This document shows positions 1 through 8,280 of a stretch of 12,072 nt of DNA, in pieces. Location: positions 1 to 12,072 of the forward strand of contig CAJUSO010000077.1 in assembly GCA_910588965.1 (NCBI GenBank). Reading direction: 5' to 3'. The stretch is from an uncultured Lachnospiraceae bacterium. Lineage in GTDB: Bacteria; Bacillota; Clostridia; Lachnospirales; Lachnospiraceae. The notes under the pieces were generated by a model. The model was given only the letters and a program-made list of their open reading frames with translations, searched no databases and was not told the origin of the DNA. Every line of letters begins with the position of its first letter. Positions within the stretch are counted from its first letter, which is position 1. The translations under genes were made by a program, and so were the position numbers.

Positions 1-960
1 TATGGTAAAAGTCCAGAATGGTTTTCGCCTATCTTTGTGATATAGCCGCCTGTGGTAGCCTTGACGGCCAATACAATCAGCGGTGCAAGGGAAATGTTCC
101 GAAGTGAAGGCTTTACAGAATTTATACCCAAACCCATAGAACGTGCGGTTTTGGAGCGGGTGCTGCGCAGGGTGTTGCCAGAGCGCTGCCTGCAGAATGA
201 TTCGGGGCAGGAGGGAGAAGATATCCAGCCTGGGAGTGGGCAGGAAGCCCAAGTGCTCCTGTTTGGGAATAAGCAGGGGATCCAGCCTGAAAACATGCAT
301 TTCCAAGGGATTCCGCTAAAAGACGTGCAGGAGGCCCTGCCTAGCCCAATGGAAGGTATCCAGGATACCCCGTCCAGCCTGCTGGAAGGCATGCATATGC
401 AGGATACCTTATCCAGCCTGCCGGAAGGCGCACAGGGGATCGCATCTGGCCCATCGGAAGGCGCACAGGGGACCGCATCTGGCCCATCGGAAGGCGCACA
501 GGGGACCGTATCTGGCCCATCGGAAGGCGCACAGGGGACCGTATCTGGCCCATCGGAAGGCGTGCAGGAAATCCTGCCTGGCCTAACAGGTGGCGCACAA
601 AACTCTGATTTGCCTTACGATGCCCTCGTGGGGGCAGGCATTAATGTGGAGATGGGATTGGATTACTGCTGTGGGGAGGAAGAGTTTTATTTGGAGATGC
701 TGCGGATGTTTTATGGCCAGGGTGCAGAGAAGGAAGCGGAGATTGCTTCCTTATATGAATCCGAAAATTGGGGGGATTATGCCATTAAGGTCCATGCATT
801 AAAGAGCACGTCCCTAACCATTGGCGCGGAGCAGCTATCAGGCAACGCAAAATTATTGGAACAGGCAGGGAAAAACAGGGATTTGGATTATATCCATGAG
901 AACCATGCCAAGCTCCTGCAGATGTACCAGGAAGTACGCGGGGCGCTTGCAGGGTTGTAG
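1..960 (+). pseudogene. Broken 3' part of a hybrid signalling protein: half receiver domain, repeat linker, Hpt domain
   Basis: The frame open from 46 to 960 starts in the middle of a receiver domain: PPVVALTAN (beta-4 and switch Thr), then EGFTEFIPKPIE with the conserved Lys-Pro. The phospho-acceptor Asp half of the domain would lie upstream of the window. A repeat-rich linker (352-588) follows. The C-terminus (about 600-957) is an Hpt domain with the HALKST motif; its phosphorylatable His codon is 793-795. In the same frame upstream, TAG at 43-45 follows the residues YGKSPEWFSPIFVI, and all three forward frames carry a stop in the first 45 bases. A GTG at 52 is the first possible restart, but it has no ribosome binding site and would give only half a receiver. 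I therefore read this as the tail of a larger kinase-receiver-Hpt protein broken by a nonsense change. A sequencing error, or translation of the Hpt part alone, is possible. The next gene follows after about 60 nt, probably in the same operon. Confidence 0.6.
352..588 (+). repeat. In-phase 33-bp tandem repeat coding for a linker
   Basis: Seven head-to-tail units start with GAA at 352, 385, 424, 457, 490, 523 and 556. Six are 33 bp and the second is 39 bp. The four central units (424-555) are almost identical and encode EGAQGxxSGPS; the outer units are diverged (EGIQDTPSSLL, EGVQEILPGLT). All lengths are multiples of three, so copy-number change would keep the frame. The repeats lie between the receiver fragment and the Hpt domain and probably form a flexible, disordered tether. 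The near-identity of the centre and decay of the edges suggest recent expansion by slippage or unequal recombination. Confidence 0.93.
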
Positions 961-1008
961 GTTCCGGTTGGGGTAAAGTAATTGCGGGGGATTGGACCGT
1001 TACAAAGT

Positions 1009-1014
1009 AGGAGG
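1009..1014 (+). promoter_or_regulatory. Ribosome binding site that fixes a GTG start
   Basis: A perfect AGGAGG lies 9 nt before GTG 1024. It is the only strong site near the kinase gene and rules out the earlier in-frame TTG at 982, which has none. The nearby ATG at 1035 is out of frame. Confidence 0.85.
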
Positions 1015-1023
1015 AAATACAGT

Positions 1024-3723
1024 GTGTTAAAAAAATGGTTTGAAATAATCTTTGACCACAAAATCAGCCTGCGGGAGCGTTTGTTCCGTGTTGTGACAGT
1101 TATCAGCATGATTGCGCTGGTGTTCATATCGATATTAGGCAGGCATATTGTGAATATATTTATCCTGGCAGGAAGCCTGGTGTATATCATGACGGCAATG
1201 AGGCTTAGCATCCAGAAAGGATGCATTAATACGGGGGCGACAGCCATTGCATCGCTTTTCCTGTTTTTGTTCCCCATAAGTTTTTTCATGGCAGGGGGGA
1301 TGTATGGAGGGGCGCCTGGGTGGTTTGTGCTTTGCTTTATGTACATCAGTATTGCCCTGGAGGGAAGGCGCAAGTATGTGTTTTACATGGTTTGCGTGGC
1401 GGAAACGCTGCTGTGTTATTATATTGCCTATTATTATCCGATATTGGTTTGGCGGAATGCCCCAGTGTATGCCTATTTTGATTCTGCCCGTTCCGTTATC
1501 CTGATAGGGACGCTTGCCAGTGCGCTCCTATTGTTCCAGAACCATCTTTACGAAGAGGAAAATAAGCTTACCATACAGCAGAAAAAGGAAATTGAGGAGC
1601 TGAACCGTGCGGAAAACCATTTTTTTTCCAGCATGAGCCATGAAATCCGCACGCCGATTAACACGATTATCGGTCTGAATGAGGTAATCCTGCGGGGGGA
1701 CATATCGGAGGAGGTTGCAGAGAATGCCAGGAATATACAGGGCGCCAGCAAGATGCTGCTTACGCTGATTAATGATATCCTGGATCTGTCTAAAATTAAG
1801 TCCGGCAAAATGGAAATCGTGGATGTGTCTTATGAGACAGGCAGCTTCTTTTCTGAGATTGTCAACATGATATGGATTAAGGCGAAGCAGAAAGGCTTGG
1901 AATTCCGTCTGCAGGTGGATGATTCAATCCCGAGCATGCTTTGCGGGGATGAGGTGCGCATAAAGCAGGTGTTGATAAACCTGCTGAATAATGCGGTGAA
2001 ATATACCAGTGAGGGCTCTGTCAAGCTTTCTGTCCGGTGCGAGCGCCTGGGGGTGAACCGGGTACGTGTCTGGTATTCCGTGGAAGACACAGGGTTGGGT
2101 GTAAAAAAGGAAAATATCCCGTACTTATTTAATGCCTTCAAACGTGTGGATGAGAAGAAAAACCGCCATATTGAAGGCACGGGGCTGGGGCTTAGCATCG
2201 TCCGGCAGCTGGTGGAGCTGATGGGCGGTGAAATCAGCGTCAACAGCGTCTATATGAAGGGGTCTACCTTTATAGTAATGCTGGAGCAGGATATCGTGGA
2301 TGGCAAGGCGCTGGGTACTTTTACCCTGGAGTCCCGCACGAAAGCCCATGATGGGGAACAGTATAAGCAAAGCTTCGAGGCTCCCAAGGCGCATCTGCTC
2401 GTGGTGGATGACAATGAGATGAACCTTACGGTGGTATGCAAGCTGCTTTCGGATACGAAAATCCAGATTGATACGGCCTTAAGCGGGGCAGAGTGCCTGA
2501 GGCTGACACAGAACCAGCATTATGACGCCATATTGATGGATCACCTGATGCCGGAGATGGATGGGATTGAATGCCTCCATGCGCTGCGTACGCAGCCTGC
2601 GGGATTGTGCCAGGATGTGCCTGTCATTGCGCTGACTGCCAATGCAGGGAGCGACAACCAGCTGCTCTACCGCAAGGAAGGGTTCAGCGGGTATCTGGCA
2701 AAGCCGGTGGGCGGCGCGTTGCTGGAAGCGGCCGTCTTAAGCATCCTGCCCAGGGAACTTGTGAACATGAGCGAGGAGGCCAACCAGTCTGAAATCAAAA
2801 AAGATGTCCTGATTTTTGAGCAGGCGCAGAGGATATCCATCATGGTCACGACTGACAGTGTATGCGACTTGCCCCAATCCCTGAAAAAGGAGTTTGGCAT
2901 TTCTGTCTGCCCATATTATGTCCATACAGACCAGGGGCGGTTCCTGGATGAACTGGAACTGAAGTCAGATGAGCTTTTAGCATATATGGCCAATGGGAAT
3001 AATGGCAATTCTGAACCCCCGGATGTGGAGGATTATGAACGGTTTTTTGCAGAGAAGCTGACAGAAGCCCAGAACGTGATACACATTACAATGGCAAAGC
3101 ATGTCAGCCAGGGATACTACAATGCCATTGAGGCGGCCAAATCTTTCGAAAATGTGACGGTGGTCGATTCGGGGCATCTATCCAGCAGCATGGGCCTGTC
3201 GGTGCTCCATGCCGCTTACATGGCCGAGAACCATGCCACAAAAACAGAAATCGTAAGGGCTGTAAAGAAACTGAGGCGTTACATCTCATCCGCGTTCATT
3301 ATAGACAGCACCCATATGATGTGCCGTGCAGGGAAGCTTTCCAAGAGGATACAGGTCCTAAGCGATGCGCTGCTGCTCCATCCGGTCATTGAACTGAAGA
3401 AGAGCAGGATGGTAGTGAGTAAGATGGAGATTGGCGATTTTGCACATGTCACAAAAGGCTTTGTGCGCAAGGCGCTTATGGATACAAGGAACATTGACCG
3501 GCGGATTTTGTTTATTACTTATTCAGGGATGGATGGGCAAAGCCTGCGGTACATCCAGGGCCTGGTGGAACAGTACTGCCCCTTTGAAAGGGTGTACCTG
3601 CAGAAAGCCTCTCCGGCAGTCTCTAGCAATTGCGGCCCGGGCTCCTTTGGGCTGCTGTTTATGAAGAAGAATGATGTAGTCATTTCCTTTTCAGAGACGT
3701 CAAAATTAAATTTGTTGTCCTAA
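1024..3723 (+). CDS. Membrane hybrid histidine kinase with receiver domain fused to a C-terminal DegV domain
   Basis: 899 residues from a GTG start. The N-terminus (about 1-180) has roughly six hydrophobic helices with short loops and no obvious large extracellular domain. A short coiled segment rich in Glu and Lys leads to the HisKA H-box SMSHEIRTP (His206). The HATPase domain shows the N-box NLLNNAVKYT (about 319-328), DTGLG (355-359) and EGTGLGLSIV (384-393). A receiver domain follows from about 457, with the acidic pair D462/D463, phospho-acceptor Asp506 in LMDHLMPEMDG, ALTAN, and Lys560. After a short linker, residues 604-899 form a full-length DegV domain: TTDSVCDLP (609-617), NSEPP (662-666), VVDSG (713-717), a CRAGKLSK segment and a closing CGPGSFG (870-876). 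DegV proteins such as FakB bind a fatty acid and present it to fatty-acid kinase. The fusion suggests lipid-linked input or output of the kinase; this is inference. No Hpt and no DNA-binding domain is present. The upstream Hpt gene may be its partner. Domain calls are firm; the function is not known. Confidence 0.93.
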   Translation: MLKKWFEIIFDHKISLRERLFRVVTVISMIALVFISILGRHIVNIFILAGSLVYIMTAMRLSIQKGCINTGATAIASLFLFLFPISFFMAGGMYGGAPGWFVLCFMYISIALEGRRKYVFYMVCVAETLLCYYIAYYYPILVWRNAPVYAYFDSARSVILIGTLASALLLFQNHLYEEENKLTIQQKKEIEELNRAENHFFSSMSHEIRTPINTIIGLNEVILRGDISEEVAENARNIQGASKMLLTLINDILDLSKIKSGKMEIVDVSYETGSFFSEIVNMIWIKAKQKGLEFRLQVDDSIPSMLCGDEVRIKQVLINLLNNAVKYTSEGSVKLSVRCERLGVNRVRVWYSVEDTGLGVKKENIPYLFNAFKRVDEKKNRHIEGTGLGLSIVRQLVELMGGEISVNSVYMKGSTFIVMLEQDIVDGKALGTFTLESRTKAHDGEQYKQSFEAPKAHLLVVDDNEMNLTVVCKLLSDTKIQIDTALSGAECLRLTQNQHYDAILMDHLMPEMDGIECLHALRTQPAGLCQDVPVIALTANAGSDNQLLYRKEGFSGYLAKPVGGALLEAAVLSILPRELVNMSEEANQSEIKKDVLIFEQAQRISIMVTTDSVCDLPQSLKKEFGISVCPYYVHTDQGRFLDELELKSDELLAYMANGNNGNSEPPDVEDYERFFAEKLTEAQNVIHITMAKHVSQGYYNAIEAAKSFENVTVVDSGHLSSSMGLSVLHAAYMAENHATKTEIVRAVKKLRRYISSAFIIDSTHMMCRAGKLSKRIQVLSDALLLHPVIELKKSRMVVSKMEIGDFAHVTKGFVRKALMDTRNIDRRILFITYSGMDGQSLRYIQGLVEQYCPFERVYLQKASPAVSSNCGPGSFGLLFMKKNDVVISFSETSKLNLLS

Positions 3724-3727
3724 GAGG

Positions 3728-3756
3728 TTGAAATGCGCGTCCCAATATGTTAAAAT
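3728..3756 (+). promoter_or_regulatory. Sigma-A-type promoter for carAB
   Basis: TTGAAA (3728-3733) and TAAAAT (3751-3756) are separated by 17 nt. The promoter starts 5 nt after the stop codon of the kinase-DegV gene. Transcription would start near 3763, giving a leader of about 180 nt before carA. This is a motif match only. Confidence 0.72.
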
Positions 3757-3770
3757 GCTTATAATTTTGA

Positions 3771-3909
3771 GGGGGATATATGGAAGCAGCTACACCTTCC
3801 CATGATATCCCCCAGCTTCTTGCAATTTCATATCTGGAAACCCCAAAAGAATGCAACGGCGCAGTCAATTCTTTTTTTTTGCCAAAAAACAGGTTTCCCC
3901 ATCTGCAAG
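3771..3909. repeat. Inverted-repeat-rich carA leader, possibly a dispersed intergenic element
   Basis: Several stems can be drawn. GGGGGATAT (3771-3779) pairs with ATATCCCCC (3805-3813), extended inward with one bulge by a GGAAG/CTTCC pairing. Beyond it is a nested set: CTTGCA (3819-3824) with TGCAAG (3904-3909), GGAAACC (3836-3842) with GGTTTCC (3892-3898), and innermost AAAAGAAT with ATTCTTTT, which ends in a run of T. The innermost hairpin plus T-run resembles a weak terminator, so attenuation of carAB is conceivable. I do not see a PyrR-type binding loop. The element could also be a mobile or dispersed repeat; copies elsewhere in the genome would decide. Confidence 0.6.
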
Positions 3910-3941
3910 GCGCCATATCAGACAGAAAGGGCGGTAATGAA

Positions 3942-5012
3942 ATGAAAGCATTCCTAATACTGGAAGACGGGACGGTATTCGAAGGCATGTCCATTGGTTC
4001 TGCCAGAGAAGCTATCAGCGAAATTGTCTTTAACACATCCATGACAGGCTACCTGGAGGTACTGACAGACCCCTCCTATGCCGGGCAGGCGGTAGCCATG
4101 ACCTACCCCTTAATCGGGAATTACGGCATAACGCCGGATATGGAATCCGCAAGGCCTTGGGTGGAAGGCTATATTGTCCGGGAGCTTTCCCGGATACCCA
4201 GCAATTTCCGCAGTAAGGGTTCCATCCAAGATTTCCTGCAGCAGCATGATATCCCAGGGATTGCCGGGATTGATACCCGGGCGCTGGCCAAAATCCTCCG
4301 GGAAAAAGGCACGATGAACGGCATGATTACAACCGACGGCGGTTACAATTTAGGGGAAACGCTTCCCAAGCTGAAGGCCTATACAACGGGGGACGTGGTA
4401 CGCAAGGTTACCTGCTCCGGCATCTCTGTCTTGAAAGGCAAAAAGAAGCGTGTGGCCCTTTTGGATTTCGGGGCTAAGAAAAACATTGCCAAGTCCCTCC
4501 AGGACAGGGGATGCGAGGTGGTAATTTACCCTGCATATACGCCGGCAGAGGAAATCCTTTCAGCCCAGCCAGACGGCATTATGCTCAGCAACGGCCCTGG
4601 GGATCCCAAGGAATGCGGGCAGATTATCCAGGAAATTAAAAAACTCTATGAATCAGATACGCCTATCTTTGCCATCTGCCTGGGCCATCAGCTTATGGCG
4701 CTTGCCAATGGCGCGGACACCCATAAAATGAAATATGGGCATCGGGGCGGCAACCATCCTGTGAAAGACTTAGAGACAGGTCGGGTTTACATTTCTTCCC
4801 AGAACCATGGCTATGTAGTAGATACGGATAGCCTGGATCCATCCATTGCTATCCCTGCCTTTGTGAATGTCAATGACGGCACCAACGAAGGCCTGCAGTA
4901 TACAGGGAAAAATATTTTCACCGTACAATTCCACCCAGAGGCATGCCCAGGCCCCCAGGACAGCGGGTACTTGTTTCACCGTTTTATCAATATGATGGGA
5001 GGGAACCAATAA
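3942..5012 (+). CDS. carA: Carbamoyl-phosphate synthase small subunit (glutamine amidotransferase)
   Basis: 356 residues, normal for CarA. It hydrolyses glutamine and channels ammonia to the large subunit for carbamoyl-phosphate synthesis, which feeds pyrimidines and arginine. Residues 1-150 are the small-subunit-specific domain (KAFLILEDGTVFEG, then SMTGYLEVLTDPSYAGQ). From about 170 comes a class I glutamine amidotransferase domain (VALLDFGAKKNIAKSL, LSNGPGDP). The catalytic triad is Cys246 (AICLGHQ), His331 and Glu333 (FHPEACPGPQD). I chose ATG 3942, with an AAAGGG-type site just upstream, because the protein then begins with the family's usual N-terminus. An in-frame ATG at 3780 would add 54 residues translated from the inverted-repeat leader and is not supported. 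The stop overlaps the carB start by one base (TAATG), so translation is coupled. Confidence 0.98.
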   Translation: MKAFLILEDGTVFEGMSIGSAREAISEIVFNTSMTGYLEVLTDPSYAGQAVAMTYPLIGNYGITPDMESARPWVEGYIVRELSRIPSNFRSKGSIQDFLQQHDIPGIAGIDTRALAKILREKGTMNGMITTDGGYNLGETLPKLKAYTTGDVVRKVTCSGISVLKGKKKRVALLDFGAKKNIAKSLQDRGCEVVIYPAYTPAEEILSAQPDGIMLSNGPGDPKECGQIIQEIKKLYESDTPIFAICLGHQLMALANGADTHKMKYGHRGGNHPVKDLETGRVYISSQNHGYVVDTDSLDPSIAIPAFVNVNDGTNEGLQYTGKNIFTVQFHPEACPGPQDSGYLFHRFINMMGGNQ

Positions 5013-8000
5013 TGCCAAAAAATCCAGAGATAAAAAAAGTATTAGTCATCGGCTCCGGCCCGATTGTCATCGGCCAGGCCGCAGAATTTGACTACGCCGG
5101 GACCCAGGCCTGCCGTTCCTTAAAGGAAGAGGGCGTGGAGGTGGTCTTGGCCAATTCCAACCCTGCCACCATTATGACAGATAAGGAGATTGCAGGCCAG
5201 GTCTACATTGAGCCTTTGACGGCAAAAGTTTTAGAGCAGATTATTGAGAAGGAAAAGCCGGACAGCATCCTGCCTACCCTGGGCGGCCAGGCTGGCCTGA
5301 ACCTGGGCATGGAGCTGGCAGAGTCCGGTTTCCTGAAAAAGCATGGCGTAAAGCTTATTGGCACTACGGCAGAGACCATATTTAAAGCGGAAGACCGCCA
5401 GGCATTCAAAGACACCATGGAAAAAATCGGGGAGCCCTGTGCGCCTTCCCAAGTAGTCCGCAATGTGGAAGACGGCATCGCCTTTACGAATACCATCGGC
5501 TATCCTGTCGTGCTGCGCCCGGCCTATACCTTGGGAGGGAGCGGCGGCGGCATTGCCCATAACGAGGCGGAGTTAACCGATATCCTAACCAATGGCCTGC
5601 GTTTAAGCCGGGTAGGGGAAGTGCTGGTGGAACGCTGCATTGCAGGATGGAAAGAGATAGAATATGAAGTGATGCGGGATGCGGCAGGCAACTGCATTAC
5701 CGTCTGCAACATGGAAAATATTGACCCGGTGGGCGTCCACACGGGGGACAGCATTGTGGTGGCGCCTTCCCAGACCTTAGGGGACAAGGAATACCAGATG
5801 CTCCGTACTTCTGCGCTGAATATTATTTCCGAATTGGGCATCACAGGCGGCTGCAACGTCCAATATGCCCTCCACCCCACCAGCTTTGAGTACTGCGTCA
5901 TCGAGGTAAACCCCCGTGTCAGCCGTTCATCTGCCCTGGCCAGCAAGGCCACGGGATACCCGATTGCCAAGGTGGCGGCCAAGATTGCCCTGGGGTATAC
6001 CTTGGATGAAATCAAAAACGCCATTACCCAGAAGACCTATGCCAGCTTCGAGCCTATGCTGGATTACTGCGTAGTGAAGATACCTAGGCTGCCCTTTGAC
6101 AAATTTATCACGGCCAAGCGTTCCCTGACTACCCAGATGAAAGCTACGGGAGAGGTGATGGGCATCTGTACTAATTTTGAGGGGGCGCTGATGAAGGCTA
6201 TCCGTTCCCTGGAGCAGCATGTGGACAGCATGATGTCTTATGATTTTTCCGGCCTTTCCAAGGAAGAGCTGAAGAGACGTTTGCAGAAGGTGGATGACCG
6301 CAGGATCTGGGTGATTGCAGAGTCCTTGCGGAAAGGCATTTCCTATGAAGAAATCTATGGGATTACCAGGATAGACTCCTGGTTTATTGATAAAATTGCT
6401 GTCCTGGTGGAAATGGAACAGCGCCTCCAGAAGGAGCCTTTGACCGTGGAATTGCTAAAAGAGGCAAAGCGCATAGAATTTCCGGACAATGTCATTGCAG
6501 CCCTGTCAGGCAAAACGGAAGAGGAGATCCGCGGTATGCGCCATCAGAACCATATCACGCCTGCCTTTAAAATGGTGGATACCTGCGCCGCTGAATTTGC
6601 CGCTGAGACGCCCTACTACTATTCCTGTTTTGGCAGCGAAAATGAGGCCATCAGGACAACAGGGCGTAAAAAAGTCCTGGTCCTAGGCTCCGGCCCCATC
6701 CGGATTGGCCAGGGCATTGAGTTTGATTACTGCTCTGTCCATTGTACCTGGGCATTTGCCAGGGAAGGCTATGAGACCATTATTGTGAACAATAACCCGG
6801 AAACGGTTTCTACAGATTTCGATATTGCGGATAAGCTTTATTTTGAACCTTTGACGCCAGAAGACGTGGAGGGCATTGTCCGCCTGGAGCAGCCGGACGG
6901 GGCAGTGGTACAGTTCGGCGGCCAGACTGCCATCAAGCTGACAGAGAGCCTAATGAAAATGGGTGTCCCCATTTTAGGCACCAAGGCGGAAGATGTGGAC
7001 GCAGCAGAAGACCGTGAGCTTTTTGACAAGATTTTAGGGCAGGCCCAAATCCCACGGGCTGATGGGGGCACCGTATTTACCGCCCAAGAGGCAAAGGAGG
7101 TTGCAGGCCGCCTGGGCTACCCCGTCCTGGTGCGCCCTTCCTATGTGTTGGGCGGGCAGGGGATGCAGATTGCATATTCTGACCAGGAAATCGAAGAATT
7201 TATGGAAATCATCAACCGGATTGCCCAGGACCATCCTATTTTGGTGGACAAGTACCTGCAAGGGAAAGAAATCGAGGTAGACGCCGTGTGCGACGGGACG
7301 GATATCTTGATTCCGGGCATTATGGAGCATATAGAACGGACAGGGGTCCATTCTGGGGACAGCATTTCGGTCTACCCGGCGCCCACTATAAGCCAGCGGG
7401 TCAAGGAAAAGATTGTGGAATATACGCGCCGCCTGGCAAGCGCCCTCCATGTGGTAGGCTTAATCAATATCCAGTTTATTGCCATGGAGGAAGAGGTTTA
7501 TGTAATTGAAGTAAACCCCCGTTCTTCCCGGACAGTCCCGTATATCAGCAAGGTTACAGGCATCCCTATTGTGGATTTGGCCACCCAGGTTATTATCGGC
7601 AATACTTTAAAGGGCATGGGATACCCCACCGGCTTGGCTCCAGAAGCAGAGTATGTGGCCATTAAGATGCCTGTCTTCTCCTTTGAGAAGCTTCGGGGCG
7701 CGGAAATCAGCCTGGGGCCGGAAATGAAGTCTACAGGGGAATGCCTGGGGATTGGGCGGACATTTGACGAGGCCTTATATAAGGCGTTCCTGGGAGCCGG
7801 CGTGCAGCTTCCGAAGTATAAGCAGATGATTATGACCGTAAAAGATGCCGATAAGCCGGAGGCAGTGGGCGTGGCGAAGCGTTTCGAGGCCTTGGGCTAT
7901 AAAATCTACGCTACCCGCAGCACGGCCAAATTCCTGCAGAAGCATGGGGTCAGCGCAAGGCGTATCAATAAGATTTCCCAGGAATCCCCAAACGTAATGG

Positions 8001-8221
8001 ATTTAATCCTGGGGCATAAGATTGACCTGGTGATTGACACCCCGACCCAGGGGCGTGACAAAAGCCGCGACGGATTCCTAATCCGCCGGAATGCCATAGA
8101 GACGGGGGTATACTGCATCACGGCCATGGACACGGCCAATGCCCTTGCCCGGAGCCTAGAGCACGCCAGCGTGGATGGCGGGCTGGATCTGGTGGATATT
8201 GCAAAGGTGAAGAATTTATAG
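5012..8221 (+). CDS. carB: Carbamoyl-phosphate synthase large subunit
   Basis: 1069 residues, full length. It makes carbamoyl phosphate from bicarbonate, ammonia and two ATP, in complex with CarA. Two homologous halves are visible. The first begins KVLVIGSGPIVIGQAAEFDY and carries an ATP-grasp domain (about 128-400) with EVNPRVSRSSALASKATGYP. The second begins near residue 554 with KVLVLGSGPIRIGQGIEFDY and carries another ATP-grasp domain with EVNPRSSRTVPYISKVTGIP. A helical oligomerisation region lies between them. From about 937 there is an MGS-like allosteric domain; Lys987 (INKI) and the threonines of DTPTQ (1010 and 1012) align with the effector-binding positions of the E. coli enzyme, as I recall them. 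ATG 5012 is preceded by GGGAGGGA within the end of carA. The longer in-frame reading from 4943 overlaps carA coding sequence and is not the start. Confidence 0.98.
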   Translation: MPKNPEIKKVLVIGSGPIVIGQAAEFDYAGTQACRSLKEEGVEVVLANSNPATIMTDKEIAGQVYIEPLTAKVLEQIIEKEKPDSILPTLGGQAGLNLGMELAESGFLKKHGVKLIGTTAETIFKAEDRQAFKDTMEKIGEPCAPSQVVRNVEDGIAFTNTIGYPVVLRPAYTLGGSGGGIAHNEAELTDILTNGLRLSRVGEVLVERCIAGWKEIEYEVMRDAAGNCITVCNMENIDPVGVHTGDSIVVAPSQTLGDKEYQMLRTSALNIISELGITGGCNVQYALHPTSFEYCVIEVNPRVSRSSALASKATGYPIAKVAAKIALGYTLDEIKNAITQKTYASFEPMLDYCVVKIPRLPFDKFITAKRSLTTQMKATGEVMGICTNFEGALMKAIRSLEQHVDSMMSYDFSGLSKEELKRRLQKVDDRRIWVIAESLRKGISYEEIYGITRIDSWFIDKIAVLVEMEQRLQKEPLTVELLKEAKRIEFPDNVIAALSGKTEEEIRGMRHQNHITPAFKMVDTCAAEFAAETPYYYSCFGSENEAIRTTGRKKVLVLGSGPIRIGQGIEFDYCSVHCTWAFAREGYETIIVNNNPETVSTDFDIADKLYFEPLTPEDVEGIVRLEQPDGAVVQFGGQTAIKLTESLMKMGVPILGTKAEDVDAAEDRELFDKILGQAQIPRADGGTVFTAQEAKEVAGRLGYPVLVRPSYVLGGQGMQIAYSDQEIEEFMEIINRIAQDHPILVDKYLQGKEIEVDAVCDGTDILIPGIMEHIERTGVHSGDSISVYPAPTISQRVKEKIVEYTRRLASALHVVGLINIQFIAMEEEVYVIEVNPRSSRTVPYISKVTGIPIVDLATQVIIGNTLKGMGYPTGLAPEAEYVAIKMPVFSFEKLRGAEISLGPEMKSTGECLGIGRTFDEALYKAFLGAGVQLPKYKQMIMTVKDADKPEAVGVAKRFEALGYKIYATRSTAKFLQKHGVSARRINKISQESPNVMDLILGHKIDLVIDTPTQGRDKSRDGFLIRRNAIETGVYCITAMDTANALARSLEHASVDGGLDLVDIAKVKNL

Positions 8222-8280
8222 GCCAGGGGATTCCTTGGCAGAAGCTTGGGAAGCCCGCGGTTTGGAAAGGCCTGGCAGTC

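Noticed and set aside
43..45. Stop-codon recoding of TAG
   Set aside because: carB, pdaA and the fragment itself end with TAG at expected family ends, so TAG works as a stop in this genome.
352..588. Possible CRISPR-like array because of regular repeats
   Set aside because: Units are directly contiguous with no unique spacers and are in phase with a coding frame.
341..598. Minus-strand open frame with periodic repeats
   Set aside because: It is the antisense reading of the in-phase 33-bp repeat, which stays open because the repeat unit is a multiple of three. It has no ribosome binding site.
982..1023. Earlier TTG start for the hybrid kinase
   Set aside because: It would place the strong AGGAGG inside the coding sequence, and the added residues show no family similarity. 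GTG 1024 has correct spacing.
3780..3941. N-terminal extension of CarA by 54 residues from an ATG at 3780
   Set aside because: The extension is translated inverted-repeat leader, unlike any CarA N-terminus I know. The family start MKAFLILEDG is at 3942.
3680..4042. Minus-strand open frame of 120 residues across the carA leader
   Set aside because: It runs antisense into carA and the end of the kinase gene and lacks a recognisable domain. It is more likely repeat DNA that happens to be open.
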